Positions 45,949 to 57,661 of a stretch of 64,000 bases of DNA are shown piece by piece. The DNA is from Trema orientale (lineage: Eukaryota > Streptophyta > Magnoliopsida > Rosales > Cannabaceae). The stretch spans positions 515,121 through 579,120 of the forward strand of contig JXTC01000099.1 in NCBI GenBank assembly GCA_002914845.1, read 5' to 3'. Both the position numbers and the translations under genes were made by a program. How positions within the stretch are numbered: position 1 is the first letter of the stretch; the number at the start of each line of letters is the position of its first letter. The notes under the pieces are model-generated. The model saw only the letters and a program-made list of their open reading frames with translations. It was not told where the DNA came from and did no database searches.

Positions 45949-48785
45949 TTAGGATTCTTTTGGCCCGCTAGTTTTGGAAGGGCCAGCTCTCTCCACCATC
46001 ACATCATAAAGTTTCTTCCCATTCTGATAAGTGATTAAAAGAAAAAAAAAATTATGTACATATGTATCCAAAGACTAGTATTTTAACAAGATTTGAACAT
46101 GAAACCATTCTACGGTAAATTGGTACTTACAAATATTACTGGAAAGAAGTGAACTTGCCCCTCAGGCTTGGTTTGTGTTTCTTTGAAATACACCAGAATA
46201 GGGAAATTTGGCCACCAAAGCTCCCAATTCACAAATGTTGAGTATCTGTAGCCAATAAAATAGGTGAAATTGACTTTACTTTCAAAGTTGAAACCAAGGG
46301 GTGCAATAGTTGACTTACTTCCAGCGGTTTTTCCCTCCAACAAAGACATTTTCACCTGAATCCTGAAGTTGATCCCCATTACCTACTTTCACCTCCTAAA
46401 GTCATGTTGATTGAACAGGACAAAAGGAGCATACAAAGAAATAAGTCAAAATGAAGTGAAAGACAACTAATCTTTTATCAAGTTCTAAAAGTGCAGTTCA
46501 CAATCAAAGCTAGGTACAAAATCGAAATTCACAACAGCCAAGGATGCTTTCATTCATTCTGATTCACTGTTGCAAGATATTATCTAAACAAAAGAACAAA
46601 CTTCTGTGGACGATTGGGGAACAAACCAGGGCCTCGTCATCGAAGACAAATCTGACTCTGGTGGTCTGGAAGAAAGGAACAAAATATTTAATTAGCGAAA
46701 AATAATTAACACAACAAGTACAAATAGGAAAAGAAAAAGCGAGTAGGCAGATGAATATGATTATTGTATGCATGAAGTCTTTAGCAAGACTAATGCATCC
46801 AAGTTTATCACTAATTAATTGAAATTTTCATACAAGAGTGACGTTGGGAATCAACATTTACAGTGTTAAAGGGCCTCTTTGCTGAAAGCATTCAATTTTA
46901 CATGCTTCAAGTGAAAAAACTTCGCATGCTGTTGGTTTTGAGTATTGTACCTGAAACAATAAGAGTATGCCAAGGAGACCAACAGGTGCAGCCGGTAAGA
47001 GATTATTTGTATAAGCTAACCCTCCAGCTAGACCTGTTCCAATCAACATCTGATCTTATAGTTTTGTATAAATGGAATAGTTGTTCAGGAAGAACTGATG
47101 ACGTTCCGTTACCTACTCGGGGCTCTTATCAAGGTCTTAAAGTGCTGATCCTGAAGCTATTCAAAGGGTGAACTACAAGGTACGGACAATATTTATCTAC
47201 TAAAGAATAGCAGAGAAATTTTAGGCGATATGATAACTAGGTAAGTCTTATGTTCCAAAATTGACTAGTATAGAATAGACCTTTTAAAAACGGAGACAAA
47301 AGTCATCCTTCCTCCACCAGCAGCTCTCCTTCGTTGACAGGTGCCTCCCCTATCGGGGAGAGGGAACCCCTCTCCCCGGTATGAGTTCTTTACAGTTTTC
47401 TTTTCTATTTCTTGTTTTGGTGTTAAATAATCCTTCCATGTGGGGAGGTAGTCTTCCTCTTAGATCTAGATCTAGGGTGGTGTCGAGTCCACCAAATCTA
47501 GATCTGTGGTGGTTTATAGTGGTTGTTTATGTTTCTGTTATTTTAGTCCACTTAGATCTTGATGTATAGTGGTTTCCTTCCAGATCTGTTCAAATATGGA
47601 GCGTGTGTAAGGTAGTATTTGCCATCCTGTGTTTTTATGATGAGAAGCAAGAGACACCAACAACGGATGCTGAATGGAGGGTCACAACGAACCAACCGCT
47701 GAAGCGTTGATTTCTATCCAAGCACACATCAATAGTGATTTGTATAAATTCCCTCCTCATGGGTCGATTTCGCCAAAATCCCAATATGCATTTTTACTCC
47801 TAGAACTTTTATCAGTCTTTTATAGTTGTCTGCTTTGTAATCAAAAATCCCTTTATGAGTATTGTACTATCTTCTTATTATTAATAAAAGTTTTTCCCCT
47901 TCAAAAAAAAAAAGTCCTATGTTCCAAGAATTTTGCTCATTTTCATTCTAAAGTTGATCACAAATATAGAAAACAGCCAGATTTGATTTATCATAACTGT
48001 GCACATTAGGATGGGAAAGAAAATCCTCCGCACTCACCTAGTAGGACAATTGGAATTCGGTAATCCGGGTCAGGAATCACAATCCCTCTGGTATCAGTTT
48101 TCTTCCCTCCAAGCTGCCAAACAGGAAAATAACATCAAAAGTGGCACAAATAAAATAACTCTATGTCCATAATTTGATCATAAGCTTACCATATTATTAA
48201 ACATAACCTACTAGATCAGTTTCCAAATCAAATCTGCCCAATATTGCATTAAAAAAAAATTAACTGTACGAGAGTGAAGTAATAAACCACTGAGGCCACC
48301 ACAACAGAGTTGCCATAACTTCTACTTGATTTTCTTCCAAGTGAAAATTCAGAACACATCAGTTTTCCATAAAATGAGCTTCGGAGGTTCCTTGCACCCA
48401 CTTTTCCATCTGTTGGAACTTGGAAATACTCATAATCAGTTCACCATACCTTCAGCCAATAACAACACTAACGATAATAAACTAATTATGCATACATTAA
48501 TTTCAAACTATTATACAAGAACTGGAGCACAAAATTCAATATCCACTCCACTAGTCCTTTCACAGAATTATCACAATTATGGATACAATAAACTTAAAAG
48601 TTCTTAATTACAGCGTAAGAGAAGAGAGAAAGGGTAACCAATCAGAATTACCAACAGTGAAAAAGGATATTTACATTAGTAATTACCCGAAAAACAAGAA
48701 GCTGATGAACTAAAAGACCAAGAAAGTGTCAAAACTTACTTTGCAAGGAGAGAAAGCAAGGAGCTGCCAAGAGGGTGCTCGCCAT
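45949..48785 (-). CDS. Chloroplast DUF3119 family membrane protein
   Basis: Function unknown; the family is shared by cyanobacteria and plastids. Eight exons on the minus strand: 48740-48785, 48288-48409, 48038-48113, 46951-47054, 46627-46665, 46319-46395, 46131-46245, 45949-46023, giving about 217 codons. The start MASTLLAAPCFLSLQ and the Ser/Arg-rich exon 2, ending VVVAS, form a chloroplast transit peptide. Exon 4 carries hydrophobic segments (GTGLAGGLAY, then PVGLLGILLLFQ), followed by TRVRFVFDDEAL, FVGGKNRWKYSTFVNW and PILVYFKETQT, the conserved DUF3119 core. Two details are uncertain: the exon 2 donor (after TCA or 3 nt later) and the exon 4 start, where only the AG before 47054 keeps phase. 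The family name is from memory. It is divergent from BSD2. Confidence 0.8.
47259..47911 (+). mobile_element. Retroposon with poly(A) tail in intron 3 of the DUF3119 gene
   Basis: It is flanked by a 16-base near-perfect duplication AAGTCTTATGTTCCAA / AAGTCCTATGTTCCAA (47243-47258, 47912-47927), ends in AATAAAAG and then an A run, and has no recognised coding sequence. These are hallmarks of LINE-driven retroposition. The interior carries inverted GC-rich blocks (CTCCCCTATCGGGGAG) and AGATCTAGATCTAG. It could be a LINE 3' UTR, a SINE-like element or a processed transcript. Confidence 0.7.
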
Positions 48786-49187
48786 TTTTTCAGATTGTTT
48801 TTTGTTTAACTAACTAATATTGTTTTGTAAAATGAAATAATATTTGTGTATACTGTCTAATTTTTTGGTGGCTTTTGTGAGGAACAACTTCGAGGGAATG
48901 AAAGGCTAGAGACCGAATTCTCAGTACTGCCCCCAATACTGGAGTAAAATGGACTTTTTATTGAAGGGCATTTAGGTAATAATAACATGGGTTTGATGGC
49001 CTCAGAATAGTTGTAGAAAAGCCTTATCTTGTTCTACTCGTATAGTATTGGTCACCACCACCAAGTCCAACACTTCGAAAACAACAGACACTCTCTTTGC
49101 TCTTATTTAGCTTCTAGCTCCTTTGTACATTTGATAATTTTCAATACTTCAAAGGGAATAACGGTACAAAATTATAAGTCTTTGTAA
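48786..49187. promoter_or_regulatory. Shared divergent promoter of the DUF3119 and BSD2 genes
   Basis: Only about 400 bp separate the two start codons. Both products are predicted plastid proteins. A GATAAG-type I-box (CTTATC on the plus strand, near 49023-49028), a motif known from light-regulated plant promoters, lies in it. No clear TATA box was found. Co-regulation is inference. Confidence 0.5.
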
Positions 49188-51312
49188 ATGGCGAGCTCTC
49201 TTTCTTTCACTCCTGTTTGTTCCTTGAAGGCCTCAAACAAACCAGGTTTCTCCCTTTATCTCTGGTGATTTTCTATGTCTGTACTGTAATATTCATATAT
49301 ATAGATTGTGTTTTTCATGTGATTCTTTATTTGGGCAATTGGTCACAGGCTTGTTTATTGCAAATTCGGTTCCTGGGAAGGTTCTTCGAGCCAATGAACT
49401 ATTTCAGCACACAAAAGTGTCAAAGTTTCAGTCTTTAGAAGTAAAGGTAAGAGATTTTAAGCGAACCCATTTGTCCAATTATTCATTAAAAGTACTTTGG
49501 CTTTTTCACTTTAACTCATAGCTTGGATTATCTTGTGGCGGGCATGAGTCCGTTTGCTCAAGTTGTGTCAAAAATGCATTCATGGATGCTTAAAGCTTTC
49601 TGGGCAATTCGGAATTATAAGGAAATTCTCAGAATCAGATTGGGGGCTGAGAAATTCCATATTTGTTTCAGCTGAAAATCTAGAGGGAATTGAGGCTAAT
49701 AATCTTGTTGGCTGAGAAAGGACCATTTTGCAATAAATCATAAGAAGGTTAAGGGAAGAATTATAAGTGATCATTTATTGAGGATGTGAGAAAATTTGTT
49801 GCTTTGAAGCATAAATTAGATTAGCAAGAAGACTTGTGCTTACGATGTTACAAACAAGTAAATTGTGGTAAAGTATGCTTGAACTGCATGATAATTTACT
49901 CAAGTGATCTTTTATTTTTTTTTTCGTTGATAATTCTTTTCCTTGAAACTTACTTTGATCATTTTTTTACAGGCTACAGAAAATAATCAAAGCACCCAAC
50001 CAAGCACCAAACCAAAAAGCATTGTCTGTACCAACTGTGATGGAAATGGTTAGTGAAGTACTGATCGTAACTACTTTCAATCTTCCATTTATGCTTGGAG
50101 TTTATTTGGATGGCCTGCACTTAAGTAGACATTAAAGTTTGCTAACATAGGCTTCTTGTGTCTATTGTCTAATAACTAATAAGACTGCAAAATGTACGCG
50201 ATGAGGATTAAATATCAACTCTGGAATGAAACTATTAACAATTCTTGAATACATTGACCCCCAGTATCCCTTTTGTAGTTTCTTTGCAACATTTTATTCT
50301 GGCCTTCACAACTAGGAGTAGGGACTATGTTTAAACTGTAACTCCTAGTGAGACAAGGAAAATACTTCACAACAGATTTTGGGCCTTGGTTTAGTGACAA
50401 ATATTTGAGGACAAGGAAAATACTTCACAACAGAATCTGGGCCTTGGTTTAGTGACAAATATTTGAGGCAGGTATACCATGTTTTCAGCATACATCCATG
50501 TAGTTTTAATGACATTGCTTGAAATTCAAATTTAAAATTTTGAAATTATCATGGTGAAGAAACCTTCCTCATCGTTCATCAAACCATCACTTACTCATCA
50601 TTATTGTTCTGAACTTCTATGTTTTGAATGCAAATAACCGGTCTTTACACTTTATACAATGAGGCTGTTACTTGGCAAGTGACGTATATGCAAATGTGCT
50701 TTTTCTTTGTTATACCAACTAGCCAATATCTCTGATAGCTGGTGGATTATGCTAATATGATTTTTATCTTTATTCAACGACCAGGTGCTGTACTGTGTTC
50801 TCAATGCAAAGGTACCGGAGTTAATTCAGTGGATCACTTCAATGGACAATTCAAAGCTGGTGGATTATGTTGGCTTTGCAGGTACCTATGTTGAACTGTC
50901 TTGTGTTTCACTTTGGTGTCAAGCAGACAAAGTATTTTAACCATACAACTTTCATCCTGTCATAGTGACTACCACCAAAAGAGCATGAGAAAAATTATAC
51001 TTCGTAAATTCTCTCTGAATAATCTAGAAACACAGGATTTTATACTTCTCATTATTAAGCCTGATAGTTCAGTCTGAGTCTGGTCCCTCGAACAGAACAA
51101 GCTAGTTAACAACTTTCCCCTCTGCACTGCTTGATCAGATGGCAATATCTACTGTCTCTTTTAACTGAATTGAGGATTTTTGTGCTGATCTTCTCAATTT
51201 TCTTACCATATTGTGCTATGTATTTTTATGCAGAGGCAAAAGGGAGATGTTATGTGGCGAATGTAACGGAGCCGGGTTTATTGGCGGATTCATGAGCTCA
51301 TTCGACGATTAG
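49188..51312 (+). CDS. BSD2: BSD2, chloroplast DnaJ-type zinc-finger protein for Rubisco assembly
   Basis: BUNDLE SHEATH DEFECTIVE 2 homologue, a stromal chaperone that holds folded Rubisco large-subunit dimers during assembly. Five exons: 49188-49245, 49349-49446, 49973-50048, 50785-50881, 51234-51312, in phase to 135 codons, the family's length. Residues 1 to about 52 form the transit peptide (MASSLSFTPVCSLKAS). Four CxxC pairs follow at Cys 71/74, 82/85, 106/109 and 117/120, with CDGNG, CKGTG and CNGAG forming the DnaJ-type zinc-binding repeats. The tail FIGGFMSSFDD is typical of BSD2. It has no J domain, as expected. Confidence 0.92.
50352..50467. repeat. 58-bp tandem duplication in BSD2 intron 3
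   Basis: GACAAGGAAAATACTTCACA starts at 50352 and again at 50410; the units differ at two or three bases. A recent local duplication in an intron. Confidence 0.85.
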
Positions 51313-52231
51313 AAGATTGCATATGGAATTTCTACTCTACATTTTCTCAACCAGAAGAGACCAGGAAGAGGGGAAAAAATGTCTTAGAAGTCTAGATATG
51401 TTTGTTGAATTTTTGTTTAAGCTGTGATTGTAGTACTATGCAAGCCCGTTCAACTGAAGTGTTTCAGATTGAGCCTACATGAGGTTGGTTGAACTAGTGC
51501 AAAACATGGCCACGAATATCCCAGTAGAATATTTCCTGTTGAATATGCACATCTAAGACCTTTCTTTTGGTGATTGCAAATTTAAGTCAAGATTCATTTA
51601 CCATACAATGAATCATATGACACATGATATTCTGTCAACAGGTGAACTAATTAACGAACCAGGTGGCTGCGCTATTAGCTGACCAAAATCAACTCCAGAA
51701 TCGTAACCATCACGATTCAGGGAATTATTCAAGAAGAAGACCTGTTGCATAGAGCGTGGGTTGCTGGCCAACGAAAATTAGGTGTTCTATCAGGTTTAAC
51801 GCAAAGCAAGATTCTATTTTCCGAGTCTAAGTCTCCGGCGATGCTGCTATGGGAAAGGCTCGATCCAAGCCTCCACGACAATTGGCTGCCGGAGTTGTCA
51901 GTCTTAGTGATAATTAGGCGTTCTTCTACCTTTTAGCCGAGTCTTCTTTCTCAAACTTCTCTCTCTCTCCCTCTTCTGCAAGAAATCCGTCACGCCAATG
52001 TAGATAACCTGGAAAAGGAATACGAAACCAAACCCACCAAAGATCTATCACTTGGCTATCATTACCATCTTTCCAATGTCACAAAATTTAGCACAAAAAT
52101 CAATCATGGTTTTCAATTTCAAGGCTACACATGTCACTAAAAGCTTCACACTTTATAGTTTATAGTAATGTTTAAATTTCAATACATCAAAGATGCAGGA
52201 GATTTTCTCACTTGAACTGGCTCAGAGCTTG
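51313..52231. other. Region downstream of BSD2, no gene recognised
   Basis: The first part is the BSD2 3' UTR. A less AT-rich block at about 51650-51960 holds short frames (51745-51936 and an ATG at 51849 opening MGKARSKPPRQLAAG) that end within 25 to 65 codons and match no family I know. It could be a gene relic or the edge of a UTR. Confidence 0.35.
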
Positions 52232-52240
52232 TTACGGTAT

Positions 52241-52773
52241 GGGACAATAACAAAAATATGCCCTAGGTTTTTATGAAATGTTCAATATATTCTTTCACTT
52301 TTTATAAATTATAAAAATATCCCCTCTGATTAGTAAATTAATACAAATTTCACTCCTATAACTTATTAGGTCAAAATTAACAAACAAAATATTAAAATTA
52401 CTCTCTCTATAAACTTGTAATAAATAATTTTTTTTGAAATAACCAAGATACTATTACTTAAATACAATTAAATGACTAAAAAAATAAAAAAAGTTTCTCT
52501 GAAAAAATTATACAAGACTTTTCTTGACAAAATTTTCTTATTCTTAGTCATTTTCTCTTTCACTCACCACTATTTTTTTCTTCACTGAACACTATTTATT
52601 ATTCTTTAAGTAATATTTATTTTGTTACGAGTTTAGAAAGAGTGTAATTTTGACATTTTCTTTGTTAATTTTGACCTAATAAATTATAAGGGTGAAATTT
52701 GTATTAATTTGCCAATCAGATGAGATATTTTTGTAATTTACGAAAACTGAAAATGTATTTTTGTTATTATTCC
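52241..52773. mobile_element. Mutator-like foldback MITE downstream of BSD2
   Basis: The left end GGGACAATAACAAAAATATG and the right end (complement GGAATAATAACAAAAATACA) continue as inverted arms of more than 150 bp. A 9-base imperfect target duplication TTACGGTAT / TTATAGTAT lies at 52232-52240 and 52774-52782. 533 bp, non-coding. Confidence 0.7.
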
Positions 52774-52834
52774 TTATAGTATTAGGCTGGGCCCAGCGCG
52801 CATTTACTGGTTTGGCGAGAAAATAAACTGGATA

Positions 52835-53050
52835 GGACTAATTTGGGCTAAAATGATTTTTTTATGCATTTTTTTAAAACTAACATTTTTAGGAATGTCA
52901 TTGTCAAGGACGTCTTGATTTCGAGAACTTTTTGACCATAGAACAACTATTATTTAGAATTTTTTTATGGTCTGGTCAAGAAGTTCTTGATATTTTTAAA
53001 AATGTCATTTTTAAAAATTGCAAAAAAAACCATCTTAGCCCAAGTTAGTC
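52835..53050. mobile_element. Small foldback MITE next to the tRNA gene
   Basis: GACTAATTTGGGCTAAAATG at the left pairs with CATCTTAGCCCAAGTTAGTC at the right, around an AT-rich interior that also folds (GTCAAGGACGTCTTGA, GGTCAAGAAGTTCTTGA). About 216 bp; no target duplication found. Confidence 0.65.
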
Positions 53051-53082
53051 TTACCCATGTCCTTTTTCCGAAAAATAGACAT

Positions 53083-53088
53083 AAAAAA
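53083..53088 (-). terminator. Probable RNA polymerase III terminator of the tRNA gene
   Basis: Six T residues on the minus strand about 20 nt beyond the tRNA 3' end, the usual Pol III stop signal. Confidence 0.65.
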
Positions 53089-53108
53089 GTAATGAGAGAA
53101 GACTGGCA

Positions 53109-53181
53109 CGCGCCAGGTAGGGGTCGAACCTACGACTTTCTGCTTAGGAAACAGACGCTCTATCCACTGAGCTACAGGCGC
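53109..53181 (-). tRNA. tRNA-Arg (anticodon CCU)
   Basis: The minus strand folds as a full cloverleaf of 73 nt without an intron. The acceptor stem is GCGCCTG with CTGGCGC. The D arm begins GCTCAGTGG. The anticodon loop TTCCTAA gives CCU, decoding AGG. The T arm has GTAGG, TTCGACC and CCTAC. The internal A and B boxes are intact and the sequence matches the standard plant nuclear form. Confidence 0.95.
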
Positions 53182-54084
53182 CTTGATGCTAATCGCTCCT
53201 CCTTTAACTTATTAAATATTTCATTACACACAACTAAATTTGACAACCTAAAATTGATAAACATCAATGACTAAATATGCTTGACTTCAGTTTTGTCATT
53301 TAGAATTTTTTTTCTTTTTGGAAACATCTTGTTCGTAAAAATTATTACCAAAATTTTCATAGAGGAAACAAAAAATTTCTAATACCTTACATAAGTATGC
53401 ACGCAAGTGCAGTACATATACAAGTACAAGTACATGCGATTTTCTCTTTATTTTTAATTTTTATTTCGTAAAAATAAGTAGTAAAAAAAAAGTCTGTTAA
53501 TCATGTTTTCTCCTTTTTAAAAATTCAAAACCAAACCAAAAGTTTTACTTTCAGTTTATCCAAGCAAGCCCTTCATGATCAAATACGAATTTCCAACTTC
53601 TAAGCAATTAGAAAGACATTTTGGGGACTGAGAAATAGGCCACTTAAGGGGAGTCGGCTATAGACTCCTGATTAAAGGTGTAAACAGAGTCATCAAAGAT
53701 GACATGGTGAAACTACTAGAAAAATAGAATTGTAGTCTTAGACTGGGCACCACCAGTAATGGTCTAGTTCTATAATCTATGCTAATCAAAACTAAAGGAA
53801 TGGTCATTCATAGTGGGCGTAGGTAATAACACCACGCAGAGGATAAAAAGCACAAGACCTCCCAACTTAAAATAAAAAATAAAAAATAAATAAAAAACAG
53901 ATTCATTGCTTGCAGAAATAAATCCTAAGAGTTTTTCAATTATACCAGACTCACAAGCATAAACACCTTTTCATGACATTATCATTCATCAATACTACTC
54001 TCAGTGCCGCTTCACAGAATGGCATATATGAAATTGACAAAACAAGGGCTCCACAATGCTTGGAGGAGCTGCTTCGTTTCATTC
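53182..54084. other. AT-rich intergenic DNA without a gene
   Basis: Between the tRNA and the HEMK2 gene only short chance frames are seen. The last 100 bases or so are likely the HEMK2 3' UTR. Confidence 0.4.
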
Positions 54085-54741
54085 TCACTGTGTATCAGAC
54101 TCACGCCAGAATTTGATGATATGCAGACTCTCTTCATCTGTTGATCTCTGGAGGACAATTCTAGAAGCATAGCCCTTCTGTCTCATTTGAAGACATATCT
54201 GTAAGGGACGGTTTGCTGCAAGAGTGACCAGGTATAACCAGCCTTTATCTGATAAAAGATTGTCAGCAATGGGCAGTATCCTATCAATTACACTACGCCC
54301 ATCTTCTCCTCCAGCCCAAGCAGAGGCGATTCCTTCACGACCAACTTCATATTCAGGTGTCGGGACATAAGGCGGATTCACAACCATTACATCAACTAAT
54401 CCGGCGAGGCGCTTCTCTAATCCTGAAGCAATGTCAGTGGATATCAACTCAGCATGAACTCCATGTGCTTCCAGCGTCTCACTTGTAACTTTCAGTGCAT
54501 AGGGGTTGGTATCCGTGGCAAAATACTGAACCCCATTAGATTCCTGTCCAAGAAGAAGAGCTAGCGAAGTGATAACATAGCCACTCCCACAACCCACTTC
54601 CATACACAATTTTGGTTTATGTTCTATTAGCTTAGATCTATCAGCTAGAAGTGCATCAACTAGAGCAAACGAATCATCACATGGTTCATAAACCTCAGGA
54701 TGAGAACTAACAAGGCGGATTTGGGCTGTTTTGAAGCGCAT
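54085..54741 (-). CDS. eRF1 glutamine methyltransferase, HEMK2/N6AMT1 type
   Basis: SAM-dependent methyltransferase of the HemK family; the eukaryotic enzyme, with its TRMT112 partner, methylates the GGQ glutamine of release factor eRF1. A single coding exon of 218 codons begins MRFKTAQIRLVSSHPEVYEP, very like the Arabidopsis protein. SAM motif I is CMEVGCGSGY (46-55), the acidic TDTNP loop is at 76-80, and the catalytic NPPY lies at 122-125 (VVNPPYVPTP). The full family length is present with no break. The ATG is preceded on the minus strand by TTGACAG and 11 nt, a good acceptor, so a 5' UTR intron is likely, reaching to about 57661. Some family members are reported as methylating other targets, so the exact role is less certain than the fold. 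Confidence 0.92.
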   Translation of the reverse strand: MRFKTAQIRLVSSHPEVYEPCDDSFALVDALLADRSKLIEHKPKLCMEVGCGSGYVITSLALLLGQESNGVQYFATDTNPYALKVTSETLEAHGVHAELISTDIASGLEKRLAGLVDVMVVNPPYVPTPEYEVGREGIASAWAGGEDGRSVIDRILPIADNLLSDKGWLYLVTLAANRPLQICLQMRQKGYASRIVLQRSTDEESLHIIKFWRESDTQ

Positions 54742-54753
54742 CTTGCAAAAAAC

Positions 54754-57661
54754 CTGTCAATATCAACAAGGTTAAAGACAAATAATTAAGGGAGGAGGAT
54801 GGGAAAGAATAGTGAACAGTTCTTCCAAGTCGGCTCATTTTGAGCTGAGGCTAAAACCTTTATGGTTTTACATCCTAATTCCTATACCAAGCCATGTGAC
54901 AAATCAATGGCTTTCGATTGCAAGATATGATGACAACTAATGGCTGCATCAGTTGGTAAAAGATGAGCAAAATCATATCCACTTCAGAAAATTATACCAA
55001 CAAAAAAAATTTGACAGTTCTCGTACCTGCTAATGTTGATTCATTTGATTGTCCTTGCACAGAAAGTATACAGTTCAAGGCTCCTGTTATCAATGCCAGA
55101 AAGCAACACATATTAGCTTTGTACCAAACCAGTAAATCGCATAAACAAGGATACAATAGTAGTGTATCAGCATTGCATATACACACAGAACATACCATAA
55201 AGTAGCCTATACAGGCCACTACAGCTACATGGCAGATGCAAATTTTCCAACAACAATACATATCATGTTATTTTTATTTCCCTTGTAATTCCAACTATTT
55301 CCACCCACATCAAACCCAGATACAGATATTAGGACTGCAGTCTAGAGATTAAATTTTAAAATAAAATAAACCCAGAAGCATAAACTCGAAAAAGATGGAA
55401 AATGAACTAAGACACGGCTCAAAACTTGATGAAATTCTGTTTTAAAAAATAGAAGTCCTACTATCCATACATTTCGGAAAATAATTCAAAACCATAACTT
55501 TACAGAGTCAATAGACTTGGTGGATTAGTGAGTTAACTCAGCCTTAAACATGAGCCACTGGTTCATTCAACTTTGTTCCACTCGTGGATTAAATATATAT
55601 ATACACACACACACACAAGCATTTTAATTAAAAGAAAAAAAGAAAACTCAAATCCTAATTGATTATAGAATCAAAAAACGACATAATTCCACAACTAACC
55701 AAGCTTGACAATGGAACCTCGCCCAGTTCCCGGCCGTGAAGAGGGTATCTATGGGGGCTTTTTGGGTGTTGAGTAGGAGTGTTCACGGTCCGATTTGGCC
55801 GGTCTGAACCTCCCAAAAGATGGCCAAACCGCATGTGCAGTTTTGCTAGATAATCAAACCGTGCGGTTTGTAATGACTGATCAAAACTGGCTAGACTGCA
55901 CCTACATTTTGCGGTGCGGCTTGGGCGGTTTCCACGGTTTGAGATTTGGGCTTTTACAGTGACGGACTTGGGCTTTTACAGTGACAGACTTGGGCTTTGA
56001 CAGATTGGGCCTTAAGTATTATGTTGTTGTTTTTTTGACCAAAACTCACATTTTCAATTAAAAAAAATATATAACACATCTTTAGTCTTAAAGAGCATGT
56101 CTAAAATCAAGATTCCAATCCGAAAAAAAAAATCAAGATACCAAAAATACATTAAAACTTCCATAAAAAAGAAAAACATAAAAACTAAAAAGTAACCAAA
56201 TTAAAGAAAGAATCATAGCAACTTTAAATTTTAAGTTACAATCCAATTGAAATCCAAAGTCCATATTACTTAAAATAAAAAAAGACTAAAGACTTCAATC
56301 TTCAACACTCAGCAGACTTCAATTCTTCAATTCTGCAAAAAAGAAACAACTCAGAGGAGAGCAAGACTTCCAAGGAACAACTCTTGCAAATACCATTTGA
56401 TTACAATGGAAGCCAAACAAAACCAACAGAAGGTAACGAGGTATAGCCTTATAAAAGGTCAACTAAGGAAACGATACATAAAGGAGAACAAGACCCAGTC
56501 ATACAAAAGCCAATATTGACAAACAAGTCTATGATAACAACGCTAAATACAGTGCAGAACTTTAGTTTAATTGGTCCAAAGTTTTATCTCAAGATATAAT
56601 TGAATAATGGAACTTTATGTATGCAATTTATTCTGACAGAACACGAAAACCAATTGAAGTTAATCTATGGGATATATCTTTCTACTCATTGAGATGTGTG
56701 ATTTCAAGTAAAAATAACCCAACCTCCATAATTTGATCATAAAAATGACTATCAACAAACTGTTATACTGATCTCTGAAACTCAAATGTTAATGACGGAA
56801 AAAGCTACAATCCTGAACGATCATTTGCAAGTGTCTTGAGTTCGTACACGAAAAAACTTATCAAAAGAGGAAAAAAAGTTGAGGTCCTATATCAGACAAG
56901 GTCTTAAAGTATTAATGTGGTTATTAGTTAGAAGTTCCATCACTGCACTTTACTGTCAAAGTTTCTGGACAGGTATGGAGGCTTTCATTCGCCATAAATA
57001 GAACAAGTAGAGAGAAACACAGTTGAACAATCTTAAAACAAAAAAAAACAAAAAAAAAAGTTCATACTCTTTACCAACAAAGATAGTGATTAATTGACAT
57101 AGGTTTTCCTAATTAAAAGCAGAAGATGCAACACTAATTTTACTAGAAATGAAATCACTGAGAACAGACCACCTATGACCTCTATACTATCAAGCAAAAA
57201 CACACACCCCCGGACTCTAATCCATATCGGTCTAATAAACAAAGAGAATAAATGCAAATTTTGGAGAACTTCTACAACGCACCGTAAAGATCAAACACAT
57301 CTGCAAACAAAAACAGGCAAACAAAGGTTGAATTCCAAGTATCGAACCATAGAAAAGAAAAAACAAGGAATCATTTATTGATGACAGTTTATGTTGGGAC
57401 CTGCTCAACTGGTTTACTAATTTCCAACTCATAAGAGTTAAATCTTATGAGCTCCAAGTGCCGGCTAATTGGTAAATAATGAAGATACGAGACTAATTGA
57501 CAAAAACCCATCATTAATTAACGAAATGCAATGAGATATTTCCCTTTTTCCGACTAATAGAAAACATTGCAGTCCATTAATTGACGAAAGGCAATGCGAC
57601 CATCGTTGAATCCATAAAGCTATAGAAAATATTGCAGTCCATTTTAATTAGAAGCCAAAAC
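54754..57661 (-). other. Probable 5' UTR intron of the HEMK2-type gene
   Basis: The acceptor AG on the minus strand is at 54754-54755 and a donor GT at 57660-57661 (CTCAG then GTTTTGG). Nothing inside codes for a recognised protein. It holds a hAT-like terminal sequence near 55770-55965 and AT-rich DNA. The link between the two splice sites is inference, without transcripts. Confidence 0.4.
55770..55965. repeat. hAT-like terminal repeat fragment (GGTTTG/CGGTTT-rich)
   Basis: It begins TAGGAGTGTTCACGGTCCG, close to the TAGGGGTGTTCAC ends of a common plant MITE class, and is rich in CGGTTT and GGCGGTTT. A related block lies in inverted orientation at about 60120-60235. A short repeat with CAGTGACGGACTTGGGCTTT follows at 55957-56010. 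Confidence 0.5.

Noticed and set aside
48656..48725. A 23-nt micro-exon in the DUF3119 gene (minus strand, near 48690-48712)
   Set aside because: It would keep phase, but the exon at 48288-48409 also keeps phase and supplies a proper Ser/Arg-rich transit peptide, so it is preferred.
51745..51936. 63-codon frame and a 22-codon ATG frame at 51849
   Set aside because: No recognised family and no supported splice continuation. Kept only as a possible relic in the region entry.
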